DNA of 64,000 nucleotides. Origin: RGIG4608 sp045643885 (GTDB lineage: Bacteria > Bacillota > Clostridia > Oscillospirales > CAG-272). The first letter of the stretch is position 1. Every line of letters starts with the position of its first letter. Where the stretch lies: the NCBI GenBank assembly GCA_045643885.1, contig JAZRFY010000030.1, positions 62,001 to 126,000 of the forward strand, in the 5' to 3' direction. Below the pieces are notes generated by a model. The model made no database searches, was not told where the DNA came from, and saw only the letters and a list, made by a program, of their open reading frames with translations. The position numbers and the translations under genes are program-made. This document shows, one piece after another, positions 19,501 to 25,636 of the stretch.

Positions 19501-20455
19501 TGGGAGCTACTGCCTTATCAACAATCTCCTTATGACCAAGAGCATCGTCAAGCTTTACTCCACAAGTCTTACAAGTACCTGCTTCGGTACATGTAGGAGT
19601 TGTCTTATCGTGTCCTGTTGCAGCAACCTCGCTATCCTTGTAGCTATGCTGACAAACGGAGCATGTGTGTGTTGTATAACCAACTGCTGTACATGTGGGA
19701 GCAGTTACAGTATCTGAATAGCTATGTCCCTTTGCGGGAATAACGTCAGTTTCCGTATGCTTGCATCCTTCGCGAGTACAACCGTATTTGATTGTTCCCT
19801 CTGCTGTACAAGTTGCATCCTTAAGGATTGTTCCTGCATCGCGCTCGTGACCGAGGGGATCAAGATAACCGTCAGTAAACTTGTATCCACAATCTGCACA
19901 CTTGTGAGTTGTATAGCCCTCTTCAGTACATGTGGGAGCTACAACCTGATCCTCATAAGTATGTCCCTTGGGAGCGATGTCTTCCTTATGGCTTTCTCCA
20001 CAAACGGAGCAAGTCAAAGTCTTTTCGCCCACTTCGGCACAGGTCGGTTCTTTATTTACGACCTCTGAGTAATCGTGTCCGAGTGCAGGGATTATGTCAA
20101 CAGCAACTATTGTCTGATGACAAGTCGAGCAATAAGAACCTGCTGTATTACCGTCGGTAGTACAAGTAGGTGCCAAAGGCTCTACTCGGATTTCATTGTG
20201 AGGGAGGGTTTCTCCTTCAGTTTTGCCACATTTTGAGCAAGTCTTAGGCGCTTCGCAAGTAGCGGCGTACCATTCATGCTCGCAATCGGCATTGGGATCG
20301 TTGGGTTTAAGGATACCCGTTACCTTATCTCTGATACCGTCGATGCTATCGCCGATATTGTCCATTACTCCTTTAAAGTCAGAGCAAGAAACCAAAAGAG
20401 ACAGAACGGTTATCAAAGTAACAACCAACAAAACAATTCTGAGATGTGTTTTCAT
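10586..20455 (-). CDS. Giant lipoprotein with about 50 Cys/His repeats, beta-helix and CBM-like regions
   Basis: 3289 residues. Signal peptide with lipobox LLVSC (Cys24), so lipid-anchored to the outer face of the membrane. By my count about 50 repeats of 34-46 residues (core APTCTETGLTEGKHCSVC, ending ALGH), usually four Cys and one or two His each. They fall in blocks at roughly 58-705, 935-1175, 1415-1455, 1710-2315, 2540-2900 and 3055-3115. Between them: a strand-rich insert (~706-930); two related beta-helix-like inserts (~1180-1410, ~1460-1700); a starch-binding-like beta-sandwich (~2317-2538, ending near YPANNYKLTV); a beta-sandwich (~2900-3050); and a C-terminal domain (~3140-3289) like those ending secreted nucleases. 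No catalytic motif found. The CxxC pairs suggest metal sites or disulfides. Good ribosome binding site (GAAGGAG). The frame is intact over 9.9 kb. Likely a surface adhesin or scaffold; function unknown. Confidence 0.85.
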   Translation of the reverse strand: MKTHLRIVLLVVTLITVLSLLVSCSDFKGVMDNIGDSIDGIRDKVTGILKPNDPNADCEHEWYAATCEAPKTCSKCGKTEGETLPHNEIRVEPLAPTCTTDGNTAGSYCSTCHQTIVAVDIIPALGHDYSEVVNKEPTCAEVGEKTLTCSVCGESHKEDIAPKGHTYEDQVVAPTCTEEGYTTHKCADCGYKFTDGYLDPLGHERDAGTILKDATCTAEGTIKYGCTREGCKHTETDVIPAKGHSYSDTVTAPTCTAVGYTTHTCSVCQHSYKDSEVAATGHDKTTPTCTEAGTCKTCGVKLDDALGHKEIVDKAVAPTCTETGLTEGKHCERCSEILVRQETVPAKGHTEVVDAAKAPTCTETGLTEGKHCSVCSEVLVPQETVSAKGHSYTPNVTKAPTCLDKGIKTFTCHCGASYTEDIEPTDHDYKAEVIAPTCENEGYTLHTCKNEGCTSSYRDSYKDALGHKYTSVVTAPTCTDMGYTTHTCSVCTKVVVDTYVAPTGHTWGEGVVTTEPECGKTGVRTYTCHCGETRTETVAALTHVYDSTVTAPTCEDAGYTTHICRLCGHTYEDNKVAALGHKTVTDTAVAPTCTETGLTAGKHCERCSEILVPQDVVPAKGHTEVVDKAVAPTCEEDGLTEGKHCSVCSQVLVPQETVSAKGHTEVVDAAKAPTCTETGLTEGKHCSVCNKVLVAQDTVSALGHTSGASYYRVDNGKLYLIENPCVEGDYEKKTAVAKGTVVSISNEADLHTVLGAGYSVALAEDIDLTKIIILDGVKVTLDLAGHTISANWKSEDVLEVLCAQNGAEVVITGNGKMISGTEGTHINVVSSIYGSKVVIENGTFISGGCSVIFARYDGSTITINGGHFEALEKYNGLYYVLDIGEDKECDVKITVYGGEFVNFDPSNHANDGSYSNKLAEGYHSINNNGVYTVSAHKYSAVVTAPTCTEAGYTTHTCVCGHSYTTDTVAALGHKEVIDAAKAPTCTEAGLSEGKHCSVCGETLVAQETLKALGHDYAEVVTAPTCLTSGYTTYTCRACEHSYIGDLTAATGHNLGEWVVSLAPTCTETGIEKLVCANGCGYEMSRVIGKLGHDYSKTDVTAPTCTEQGYTTHTCSRCDDSYKDSYVAPSHSLNEGTVKAPTCTEYGYTLYVCASCGETTIADYKDAIGHNVVNGLCLNNCGLDERVKTADELIAAVAKGGIIYLGADIELDADNSIKIEAGKEVTLGLNGFTLSGVSDGKGANRNMFWVKGTLTVKDGTLTVEHVGTNLGWSYSTNVFHIEGGNGTVNLENVVAKNLGGSDMAFVANLNNWGVVTLNAKNTTFESTYIAIRVFNSGYDMNNVTLEGCTVSGANRAFWVHNYTVADFGSEEKAEAAHARLNFNIYNGTNTFVGSAAKPAPINYGFTNSLWLDGNGNHVHNYSSVVTAPTCESIGYTTYTCLCGHTYVADEVPTVDHNMVLASAGYYECSFGCGRIEVSDEAGLRAAIAKGGKLYVTADFSIDGDNTIKVSKESAIDLGSHTISATTDVSTSSRNVFDVNGGTLTVENGTITYKHVGNDMGYSSSIVIFNVTANGVLNLNNVTLKELGGSSMSFAIHLNNWGEVTLNATNSVIESNYIAVRAFNSGYDMNNITLKNCDLTGRIWALWVHNYDIADFNNDADRQQLAASLLNFDIFDGSNTFTGADKYLSAICYGFNEYTFINDDGTLAHTHIYVAEVTAPTCTEKGYTTHTCACGKKYVDSYVDATGHNEITDTAVAPTCTETGLTEGKHCTVCGTVTVPQDKVDALGHKDAVDAAKAPTCTETGLTEGKHCSVCSVVLVEQEEVAALGHDIVTLKPVAPTCTETGLTAGEYCSRCDYKVAQETVSALGHTNGTEVVENNVAPTCTDNGSYDNVVYCVVCSVEVSRETVTVNALGHDYDKKVTNPTCTSEGYTTYTCHCGDTYKADSVAALGHDIVKLDAVAPTCTKDGLTAGEYCSRCDYKVAQETVSALGHTNGTEVVENNVDPTCTNNGSYDKVVYCVVCSVEVSRETVTVDALGHTNGTEVVENNVDPTCTNNGSYDKVVYCVVCSVEVSRETVTVDALGHKEETDEGKDPTCTETGLTEGKHCTVCGTVTVPQVEVSALGHSYDEDVTAPTCTAGGYTTYTCSCGHSYVANHTEATGHSYGAYVTTMAPTCTSTGVETSTCAGCGSEQTKVLAALGHEASAEWTIVVAPTCTEIGHQVKKCVNGCDEVLEEETLTNLGHDYKLVDSEDPTCSTTGYKAYECSCGDSYDVITEALGHTIVTDSAKAATCVSTGLTEGKHCSVCSVVLVEQEVIQKLPIYFKPNSNWTQASAWFAARFWIDSPSLKEVWVKLNDFDGDGVYECIIPDGMEKVIFCRMDPAKTALDWNSKWNQSGDLLLSKYTGSVNLCTVNNGQWDCGTNVTWGSYTRKSVTYTVAGCQKNGSTESASIFGTAWDQNNSANDLVYDAVTGRYIKVYENVPAGTYEFKIVRGHSWTYAYPANNYKLTVAKSGSTVIIGIDPSTGVFAEVHNYVTAQTYALRATLIDQAPTCVTQGIVKYVCSDCGDEYIELIDALGHNMVNHNAVEATCETVGHNAYSECTNCGYSTYERITNNTHSLVEHEAQEASCSAAGWNAHVSCECGFSTKVEIPQLEHNCVSYDAREATCTVDGYDAYESCTECSYSTKGEVTPALGHIGGKATCTEKAVCTRCEMAYGELDAENHDIEIDEAVPATCTSAGLTEGKHCTRCDYEVAQEEIKATGHTEVIDKAVAPTCTSAGLTEGKHCSVCNTVIVAQTEQSAKGHTEAEAVIENNVDATCTADGSYDSVVYCAECNAEISRKAVTVKATGHTEAEAVKENNVDATCTTAGSYTSVVTCTICKATISSKTVTVDALGHNFVNDECSRCGSVIKNVEYMFTFGNNGTAVHSDGNDLGTSKTYTANGYTLSLANMSKVYGPAYDAKGNSAIKLGTSKVVGSLTFTVPNDITKVIIYVAKYKDDSTKVSVNGVTYTLSKNSDDGLYDKIEVDTTSTKTVKFATVESTYRCMIDAISFVSSGVFEAHDCSQNAAGATCTKNGVCGICGDEVVGSKLAHKWVDATCTSAKKCSVCQTTEGDSLGHTTDNGICGRCNENIGTSSEPETPTWTKTALADISADDVVVIVWTKGSTSWALGNDNGASSAPKAVVVTVSGDKLTGNIADNIKWNISNSNGNLTIYPNGTTAKWLYCTSSNNGVRVGTNTNKVFTIDASTGYLKHTATSRYLGVYTTNPDVRCYTNTTGNTAGQTLSFYVLK
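14206..14481 (-). repeat. Tandem 138-bp near-identical duplication inside the giant lipoprotein gene
   Basis: Copies at 14206-14343 and 14344-14481 differ at only about three positions and encode two adjacent, almost identical 46-residue Cys repeats (VENNVDPTCTNNGSYDK type). Other repeats in the gene are clearly more diverged, so this is the youngest duplication. Confidence 0.85.
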
Positions 20456-20494
20456 GATAATCTCCTTCTAAAAAATTGGCCCATATTTATGTCA

Positions 20495-20509
20495 ACTGCA
20501 GGGTGCAGT
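20495..20509 (-). promoter_or_regulatory. Inverted repeat in the giant lipoprotein leader
   Basis: ACTGCA-CCC-TGCAGT on the minus strand, about 18 bases downstream of the -10 element and 40 upstream of the ATG; a possible operator or 5' leader hairpin. Confidence 0.4.
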
Positions 20510-20526
20510 ATTCCATAGTTACATTA

Positions 20527-20555
20527 ATTATATACCCATACAAATCCCATGTCAA
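20527..20555 (-). promoter_or_regulatory. Consensus sigma-A promoter of the giant lipoprotein gene
   Basis: Minus strand TTGACA (20550-20555), 17-bp spacer, TATAAT (20527-20532): full consensus. Leader of about 65 bases. Confidence 0.87.
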
Positions 20556-20772
20556 GGAAATTGAAGTCCCACTGGTAATTTTTTCCCTTTTGCACAATTT
20601 AGAAGAATTTTTTTGGTCATTATGCTCTTAAAACTTGTATATTATATAATATATACGCGTAGCGCATGCGTGCAAAAATCCGACAAAAACAAAAATGCTC
20701 CCTTTCGGGAGCATTTTTATACGCTTTTTAGCTGATTTTGTGCTGTGATTGGTAAACCTTGATTTACTTGAT
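20556..20772. other. Intergenic region with AT palindrome and terminator
   Basis: Together with the promoter leader this is a 317-bp gap. A 16-bp perfect palindrome TATATTATATAATATA is at 20638-20653, followed by a run of CG-containing words (ACGCGT, GCGCATGCG) unusual for the surroundings. Then comes the terminator at 20691-20718. No gene is seen. Confidence 0.6.
20691..20718 (-). terminator. Intrinsic terminator of the flavin-reductase-like gene
   Basis: 12-bp stem AAAAATGCTCCC / GGGAGCATTTTT with loop TTTC; works in either direction. Confidence 0.85.
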
Positions 20773-21339
20773 TTACTTGGTTTGCTTGATTTTCTTGCCC
20801 TCTGAAAAAGCATTGCCTGCCTTTTCACCAAGTCTCCAATACGCGTGAGTGGAGCTATCGTAGCAAACGGGATCAAGCTTTTTAGCATCTATCTGCCCTT
20901 TTTCGTTAAGGATCTCCTGAGCTGCGCTTACGTTAACGATTTCACCTATGCAGATACCGTCCTCGTTAAACTTTATAAGCTCACATTCGACCGTCATAGG
21001 AAGCTCTGTGATGATGGGAGCATAAACGTGGTCGCTCTTTACGTGATGAAAGCCTGCCTTTGCAAATTTATCGGGCTCGTCATTGGCTGAAACCAATCCA
21101 ACGTAGTCGCATGCGGCAACTGTTTCGGCAGTTGCAAAGCTCAACGTAAATGCCTTGGTTTTCTTAATATTTTCAGTGGTTTTATGCTCGTGTGCCAAGC
21201 AAACCATAACTTGATTTGTGTCATAAATTCCACCCCATGCGGCATTCATAGCATTGGGATTTCCATTTTCATCGTATGTGCCAACAATAAGCACAGGCAT
21301 AGGATAAAGCCATGTTTTAGGTCCAAAATTCTTTCTCAT
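20773..21339 (-). CDS. Flavin reductase-like / flavoredoxin-family FMN-binding protein
   Basis: 188 residues beginning MRKNFGPKTWLYPMPVLIVG, with GNPNAMNAAWGGIYDTNQVMVCL, typical of the flavin-reductase-like FMN-binding split-barrel family (flavoredoxin-type). Members bind FMN as dimers and shuttle electrons or reduce flavins; no specific partner is encoded nearby. ATG start with GGAGG 8 bases upstream. Single gene with a strong terminator. The C-terminal end is lysine-rich (KKIKQTK). Confidence 0.82.
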   Translation of the reverse strand: MRKNFGPKTWLYPMPVLIVGTYDENGNPNAMNAAWGGIYDTNQVMVCLAHEHKTTENIKKTKAFTLSFATAETVAACDYVGLVSANDEPDKFAKAGFHHVKSDHVYAPIITELPMTVECELIKFNEDGICIGEIVNVSAAQEILNEKGQIDAKKLDPVCYDSSTHAYWRLGEKAGNAFSEGKKIKQTK

Positions 21340-21443
21340 TTTTTGTTCCTCCGTTTGTTTTTATTGAGTTAATTGTAGCACCTTTTTGAGAAAATTGCAA
21401 TACGAAAATGCAAAACTTTTGTAAGATAAACATCAATTCGGTA

Positions 21444-21472
21444 TGGACAAACCTCTTTACTTATGCTATAAT
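21444..21472 (+). promoter_or_regulatory. Promoter of the MmcQ/YjbR-like gene
   Basis: TGGACA (21444-21449), 17-bp spacer, TATAAT (21467-21472). Its position shows that an in-frame ATG at 21443 is not the start. Confidence 0.78.
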
Positions 21473-21493
21473 CTTATTGAAGGTGGTGAGGCT

Positions 21494-21871
21494 ATGACAA
21501 AGCAAGAATTTTCATCCTTTGTTGAGGATTTTTACGGAATAAAATACGATTGCCCGTTTGAGGATGAGCCATATTTATGGGTATTTCGTCACCAGGACAA
21601 TCTCAAATGGTTTGCCCTTATTATGCCCATTCCGAAAAGAAAGCTCGGCATTGACAGTGATGAATATATCAACGTTGTCAACCTCAAGTGCGCCCCCGAA
21701 ATCATTGACGATTTATGGAAAGAAAGTGGTGTCTTCCCTGCCTATCATATGAACAAAAAGCATTGGCTCACCCTTTGTCTTGACGGCTCTTGCGCAGATG
21801 AAACTATCAAATGGGTAACAAAAATCAGCTACGATCTAACAAGAAAAAAGACAATAAAAAAGAAGAACTGA
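21494..21871 (+). CDS. MmcQ/YjbR-family protein
   Basis: 125 residues from the ATG at 21494. Features of the MmcQ/YjbR (CyaY-like fold) family: DEPYLWVFRHQDNLKWFALIM, then the central INVVNLKCAPEI and the end HMNKKHWLTLCLDGS..DETIKWV. Proposed to bind DNA by its fold, but no member has a settled function that I can name with confidence. The start was chosen from a GGTGGTGAGG site just upstream and the promoter at 21444-21472. The last codons (poly-Lys) run into the terminator stem. Confidence 0.82.
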   Translation: MTKQEFSSFVEDFYGIKYDCPFEDEPYLWVFRHQDNLKWFALIMPIPKRKLGIDSDEYINVVNLKCAPEIIDDLWKESGVFPAYHMNKKHWLTLCLDGSCADETIKWVTKISYDLTRKKTIKKKN

Positions 21872-21896
21872 CCACATGGTCAGTTCTTCTTTTTTA
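21860..21896. terminator. Bidirectional intrinsic terminator
   Basis: 14-bp perfect stem AAGAAGAACTGACC / GGTCAGTTCTTCTT with loop ACAT and a T run; contains the stop codon of the MmcQ/YjbR gene and also ends the minus-strand operon. Confidence 0.88.
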
Positions 21897-22286
21897 TTCA
21901 AATTCAATAATGATTTTTCCTTTTGATGGAGTAACAGTTTCTATTATGATCTTTTGCTGTCCTTTTTCAATATATCCGCCTCGGTCGTCTAAAGTTTCTC
22001 CTGCTTTAATGTTAAAAAGCAATTCTTTAACACTGCCACAATAATAATAAACATTCACTTCACCCTCATCAAGAGATGCAGTGTAATGTATCTCTCCCTC
22101 ACTGCTTTTGGTATATCGAGATGTCAACGCAAGATTTCCCTCAAGCCTATGAAAGCTCGTCATACAATAATTATCCTTAGTAGATTTGACAAGTCCGATA
22201 GCCACATAGCTGCTTATTTCACAAGAAAGCAGTGAAACCAACAAAAGCATTGCAAGTATACAAAAAATAAATCTTTTGATCTTCAT
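21894..22286 (-). CDS. Small lipoprotein of unknown function
   Basis: 130 residues. Signal peptide with lipobox SLLSC (Cys22), then a short strand-rich mature part ending in a motif-poor Lys/Ile-rich strand (KGKIIIEF). No family recognised. It is the last gene of a six-gene minus-strand operon, 14 bases after the hydrolase gene, with a GGGGG ribosome binding site. Expected at the outer face of the membrane. Confidence 0.7.
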   Translation of the reverse strand: MKIKRFIFCILAMLLLVSLLSCEISSYVAIGLVKSTKDNYCMTSFHRLEGNLALTSRYTKSSEGEIHYTASLDEGEVNVYYYCGSVKELLFNIKAGETLDDRGGYIEKGQQKIIIETVTPSKGKIIIEFE

Positions 22287-22300
22287 AATTAATGCCCCCT

Positions 22301-23248
22301 TTAAAAATATCTCTTCATGAATTCAATACGTTTACCTATAGCCATTTTCGTTGTCGGCGCATCAAGTGTACTGTCAAACCCATGCATAGTTCCCACAGTT
22401 TCAAATATTTCAACCTCAACTCCCGCATCAAGCATCGCATTGGCATAATTAATTGCTTCATCGTGAAGGCAATCAAACTGCGCCGTTTCAACGTATGCAG
22501 GTGGCAAATCACCAAAATATTTAGCTTGCATTGGTGAGGCATAGCACAAGTCTTCCCTCTCTTTATCAGGTACATAGACAGGCCACATCATTTTTGAAAG
22601 GTCGCTATTCCACACGGGTGTATCAGTGAATTTTCTGTTCGAATCGGTATCCATAGTCATATCTGTAGCAGGATATACAAGAAGCTGAAAGGCTGGGGCA
22701 TCCGTTCCTCTGTCACGAGCCATAAGACAAACTCCGGCAGACAAAGCACCTCCCGCACTCTCTCCGCAAACACCTATTTTTTGCCTATCAAAGCCGTATT
22801 CTTCGGCATTTTCAAAGGCAAATCGCAAGGCGGAGTAGCAGTCCTCAACAGGTGTTGGATGAGGATGCTTCGGAGCTAATCTATAGTTGACAAAAATCAT
22901 CTTAACTCCAAGCCTTAAGCAATATTCTCTTGCAATTTTATAGTTATAATCGCCTGCACCAAATATGAATCCACCACCGTGGTAATAGATAAGACACGGA
23001 GCTATCCCCTTGACTTCATAAGGCTCGTAAATGAGTATCTGAAATTTTCCATTGTCATAGGATTCGATATATCTTTCTGTAACCTTTACCTCGCTGTCCC
23101 TGAATATCCAACGGGGTGTTGTGAAAACAGATCCTACAAGCCCTGCAAGGGATGCGTTTCTTATGGGATTATAGAAATTGGAATGTGGGTGAAATTCCTC
23201 ATTTATCGGATATTTTACCTTCGGTCTTTTAAAGCTCAATAAGCTCAT
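22301..23248 (-). CDS. HSL-family alpha/beta hydrolase (carboxylesterase)
   Basis: About 315 residues. It has the oxyanion motif YYHGGGF, nucleophile elbow GESAGG, and later the Asp (FDCLHDE) and His (MHGFD) of the hormone-sensitive-lipase/GDXG family; these hydrolyse short acyl esters. No signal peptide, so probably cytosolic. I prefer the ATG at 23248; an in-frame TTG at 23263 would add five residues. Either start overlaps the end of the DUF362 gene, so the two are translationally linked. Substrate unknown; acetyl-ester removal from imported sugars is possible but not shown. Confidence 0.85.
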   Translation of the reverse strand: MSLLSFKRPKVKYPINEEFHPHSNFYNPIRNASLAGLVGSVFTTPRWIFRDSEVKVTERYIESYDNGKFQILIYEPYEVKGIAPCLIYYHGGGFIFGAGDYNYKIAREYCLRLGVKMIFVNYRLAPKHPHPTPVEDCYSALRFAFENAEEYGFDRQKIGVCGESAGGALSAGVCLMARDRGTDAPAFQLLVYPATDMTMDTDSNRKFTDTPVWNSDLSKMMWPVYVPDKEREDLCYASPMQAKYFGDLPPAYVETAQFDCLHDEAINYANAMLDAGVEVEIFETVGTMHGFDSTLDAPTTKMAIGKRIEFMKRYF

Positions 23249-24092
23249 ATTCTCTTGATCCAAAGCCGAGGTTAGCAGATGCCTCTATCGTGTGAACACC
23301 GTTTCGACTCTCTATCCTTTCTATAAGATGGGGCTTGCCCTTATCCGAGCAAGCGTATACAAGGTCGATGCAAGCCTGGTCGATCGCAATAGGATCGCAA
23401 GACGCAAGTATACCGATATCGGCAATACAGGGATCCTCAGCCACTGCACAGCAGTCACAGTCAACACTCATATTCTTCATTACGTTTATATAAGCGATAT
23501 TTCCGCTAAAATAGTCGACAACACTCTTTGCTGCATCCGCCATGGATTCAAGGAACAAATCGTGCTCTGCAGTCCATATCTTTTCCGGCTCACCTGCACC
23601 GTGGATGTACGCCTTGCCAAAGGAAGAGGCAACGCCGATAGAAAGCTGCTTGATAGCACCTCCGTAGCCACCCATGGGGTGTCCCTTAAAGTGTGACAAA
23701 ACAAGCATGGAATCGTATTTTTCCGTGCCCTTTCCAATGTAATTCTTCTTTATCACTTTTCCGTCGGGGATGTCAAGAACTATATCGTCACCCTCGGCAT
23801 CAAGTATCTCCACGGGGAATTTCTTGCTCCAACCATGGTATTCGATAAGCTTTTTATGCTTTTTTGTTGTATTTCTTTCACCTCTGTAGGCGGTGTTGCA
23901 TTCAACTACCGTACCGCCTACGTGTGTAATGATTTCTTCCCAGAAGTCAGGTCTTAAAAAGTTTTGATTTCCCTTTTCACCCGAGTGCACCTTAACGGCA
24001 ACGTTTCCGTTAAGCTCAACGCCGAGCATTTTATAAAGCTCAAGCACCTTTTTAGGTGTTATTTCTCTTGAAAAATAGACCTTTGCTTTCAT
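23229..24092 (-). CDS. DUF362-domain protein
   Basis: About 287 residues. It has the DUF362 pattern: AVKVHSGEKGNQNFLRPDF near the N-terminus, a GGYGGAIKQLSIG core, and Cys residues in VDCDCCAVAEDPC. Many relatives carry a two-cluster ferredoxin domain at the C-terminus; this one does not. Function is not established. ATG at 24092 has a GGGGGA site 6 bases upstream. Third from the end of the operon, overlapping the next gene by about 20 bases. Confidence 0.82.
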   Translation of the reverse strand: MKAKVYFSREITPKKVLELYKMLGVELNGNVAVKVHSGEKGNQNFLRPDFWEEIITHVGGTVVECNTAYRGERNTTKKHKKLIEYHGWSKKFPVEILDAEGDDIVLDIPDGKVIKKNYIGKGTEKYDSMLVLSHFKGHPMGGYGGAIKQLSIGVASSFGKAYIHGAGEPEKIWTAEHDLFLESMADAAKSVVDYFSGNIAYINVMKNMSVDCDCCAVAEDPCIADIGILASCDPIAIDQACIDLVYACSDKGKPHLIERIESRNGVHTIEASANLGFGSREYELIEL

Positions 24093-24107
24093 ATTATCCC
24101 CCAAAAA

Positions 24108-24650
24108 TTATTTTACCATTCCGTATCCACCGGCATACTTGCTGACCTCACTTGCAACAACGAAAACCTTGTTGCCACAGTACTTGCGAATCTCCCTTAA
24201 CACCCTGGGAGTTTCTTTTCTTGAAAGAACCACGAAAATCATATTCATCTTTTCCTTTGAGCCGTGTCCTTCAAATACAGTGTATCCTCGATTGTTTTCC
24301 TTGAGGTATGTGGTAATGATTTCGGTACTTTCATCATTTGCGATAAGCTCAAGATTGGAAGTGCCGATCGCAATCTTATTTTCAATAGAAGAACCAATAA
24401 AAAGTCCAAGAGCATAGCCCGAGCAATAGAAAACAAGAAGCGTTATATCATCACCGAGAGTGGTGACAAGCGTGGAAATTACAAGTCCCCAGATCATACA
24501 TTCAATAAATCCAAGGCATGCAGCTCTGATCCTTTGTCCCTTAACCATCATAACGGTTTTAAGTGCTTGTATGCTTATCTCAACAATCTTTGCAAGGCAA
24601 ACGATAAGGCACACTGCAATGTGAGGAAGATTATCTAAAAATACTGACAT
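24108..24650 (-). CDS. UPF0316 membrane protein (DUF5698 + DUF2179)
   Basis: 180 residues: three hydrophobic segments in the first ~95 residues (DUF5698-like, with the conserved KGQRIRAACLGFIE), then a soluble C-terminal domain with YTVFEGHGSKEKM and VVLSRKETPRVLREI typical of DUF2179. The family is widespread in Firmicutes and its function is unknown; DUF2179 is thought to bind a small ligand. Ribosome binding site AAGGAG. Spacing to the next gene is 15 bases, consistent with one operon. Confidence 0.85.
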   Translation of the reverse strand: MSVFLDNLPHIAVCLIVCLAKIVEISIQALKTVMMVKGQRIRAACLGFIECMIWGLVISTLVTTLGDDITLLVFYCSGYALGLFIGSSIENKIAIGTSNLELIANDESTEIITTYLKENNRGYTVFEGHGSKEKMNMIFVVLSRKETPRVLREIRKYCGNKVFVVASEVSKYAGGYGMVK

Positions 24651-24670
24651 ATTTTCTCCTTTTCAATAGT

Positions 24671-25636
24671 TCAATTATCGAGATGATCAAAAATCCCGTT
24701 CCATACGCGCTCGTCCTGAGCAGTCATTCTATCCCAGTCAAACGAAGCAAGAAATTCCTTCTTTTGCTCGTTTGTAACAAGCTTTTTCTGCTTTGTCATC
24801 TTGTTTTTCGCGTTTATATATTCGCCAAGATATGCAACTGCATCGGCGGTGTAATTAGGATTGTGTCCCTTTCCATTTTCGAGCATGAGCTTTACGTTTT
24901 TCTGCTCGGCAAGGGCATTATAAAGTGCATCGTAATGCACCTTTTTGCTGCAAAGCATATCGTTATCGGAATAGATAAGCAACGCTTTTGTCCTTGAATT
25001 TTTCAAGGTTTCTATGGCATTAAACTTGATAAACTCGGGATTTGAGGATCTCTCAAGCTCCATAATTACCTTGCGATAGGGCTTTAACAAGCCTGAAAAG
25101 TATGCAGAAACAAGCATTTCCACCGACACAAAGCCCGAAAATACCACGATATGTGAAATTTCCTGATGGAGTGCCGTGATATTCAAGGTGGAAAAACCAC
25201 CCCAGCTATGTCCGACAACGGAAATATCAAGACTTGAAAAACGGCTATCTGCCTTCAAGGTACTGATGCAATCGTTAAGGTCGCAAAGGGACTGCGCCAT
25301 ACCGTTAGGTGTTTCTCCACCCGAGGTCATGCATCCGGTATGGTCGTATGCAAATACTCTGTATCCGTGCTTGCAAAGCTTTTCTATCTCCTTCATATAG
25401 GAGAGATGTCCTCCTCCGAAGCCGTGCTCAAATACGATGAGCCTATCCTCGATATAGCCGTCGTACGAGTAGATATAGCCGTTAAGTATATGACCTTTTG
25501 ACGACTTGAATTCATAGCTTTCCTGATTCAATCCGTGAAAATCCTTGGAAGTAAAATAGAACGCCATGCCGTCATCGTCGCAACGGTTATATGCCATTTT
25601 CTTGTAAATATTTATAATTTGTTTTTCAAAAATCAT
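24671..25636 (-). CDS. Alpha/beta hydrolase (serine hydrolase)
   Basis: 321 residues. It has a FEHGFGGG oxyanion region, nucleophile elbow GHSWGG (Ser144), an acid residue in LIYSDNDML and a late His (GKGHNPN), as in lysophospholipase-like alpha/beta hydrolases. No signal peptide. The start overlaps the end of the upstream SDR gene by 11 bases and has GGAGG 9 bases before it. The substrate is unknown. Confidence 0.82.
   Translation of the reverse strand: MIFEKQIINIYKKMAYNRCDDDGMAFYFTSKDFHGLNQESYEFKSSKGHILNGYIYSYDGYIEDRLIVFEHGFGGGHLSYMKEIEKLCKHGYRVFAYDHTGCMTSGGETPNGMAQSLCDLNDCISTLKADSRFSSLDISVVGHSWGGFSTLNITALHQEISHIVVFSGFVSVEMLVSAYFSGLLKPYRKVIMELERSSNPEFIKFNAIETLKNSRTKALLIYSDNDMLCSKKVHYDALYNALAEQKNVKLMLENGKGHNPNYTADAVAYLGEYINAKNKMTKQKKLVTNEQKKEFLASFDWDRMTAQDERVWNGIFDHLDN

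Noticed and set aside
11771..19717. Many Cys-rich plus-strand open frames opposite the giant lipoprotein gene
   Set aside because: They are periodic shadows of the repeat units; none has a ribosome binding site or a recognisable domain.
10586..20455. Multiheme cytochrome c
   Set aside because: The repeats hold many CxxC pairs, but a following His (CxxCH) is seen only in isolated cases such as YCSTCHQT near the N-terminus, so haem attachment is not supported.
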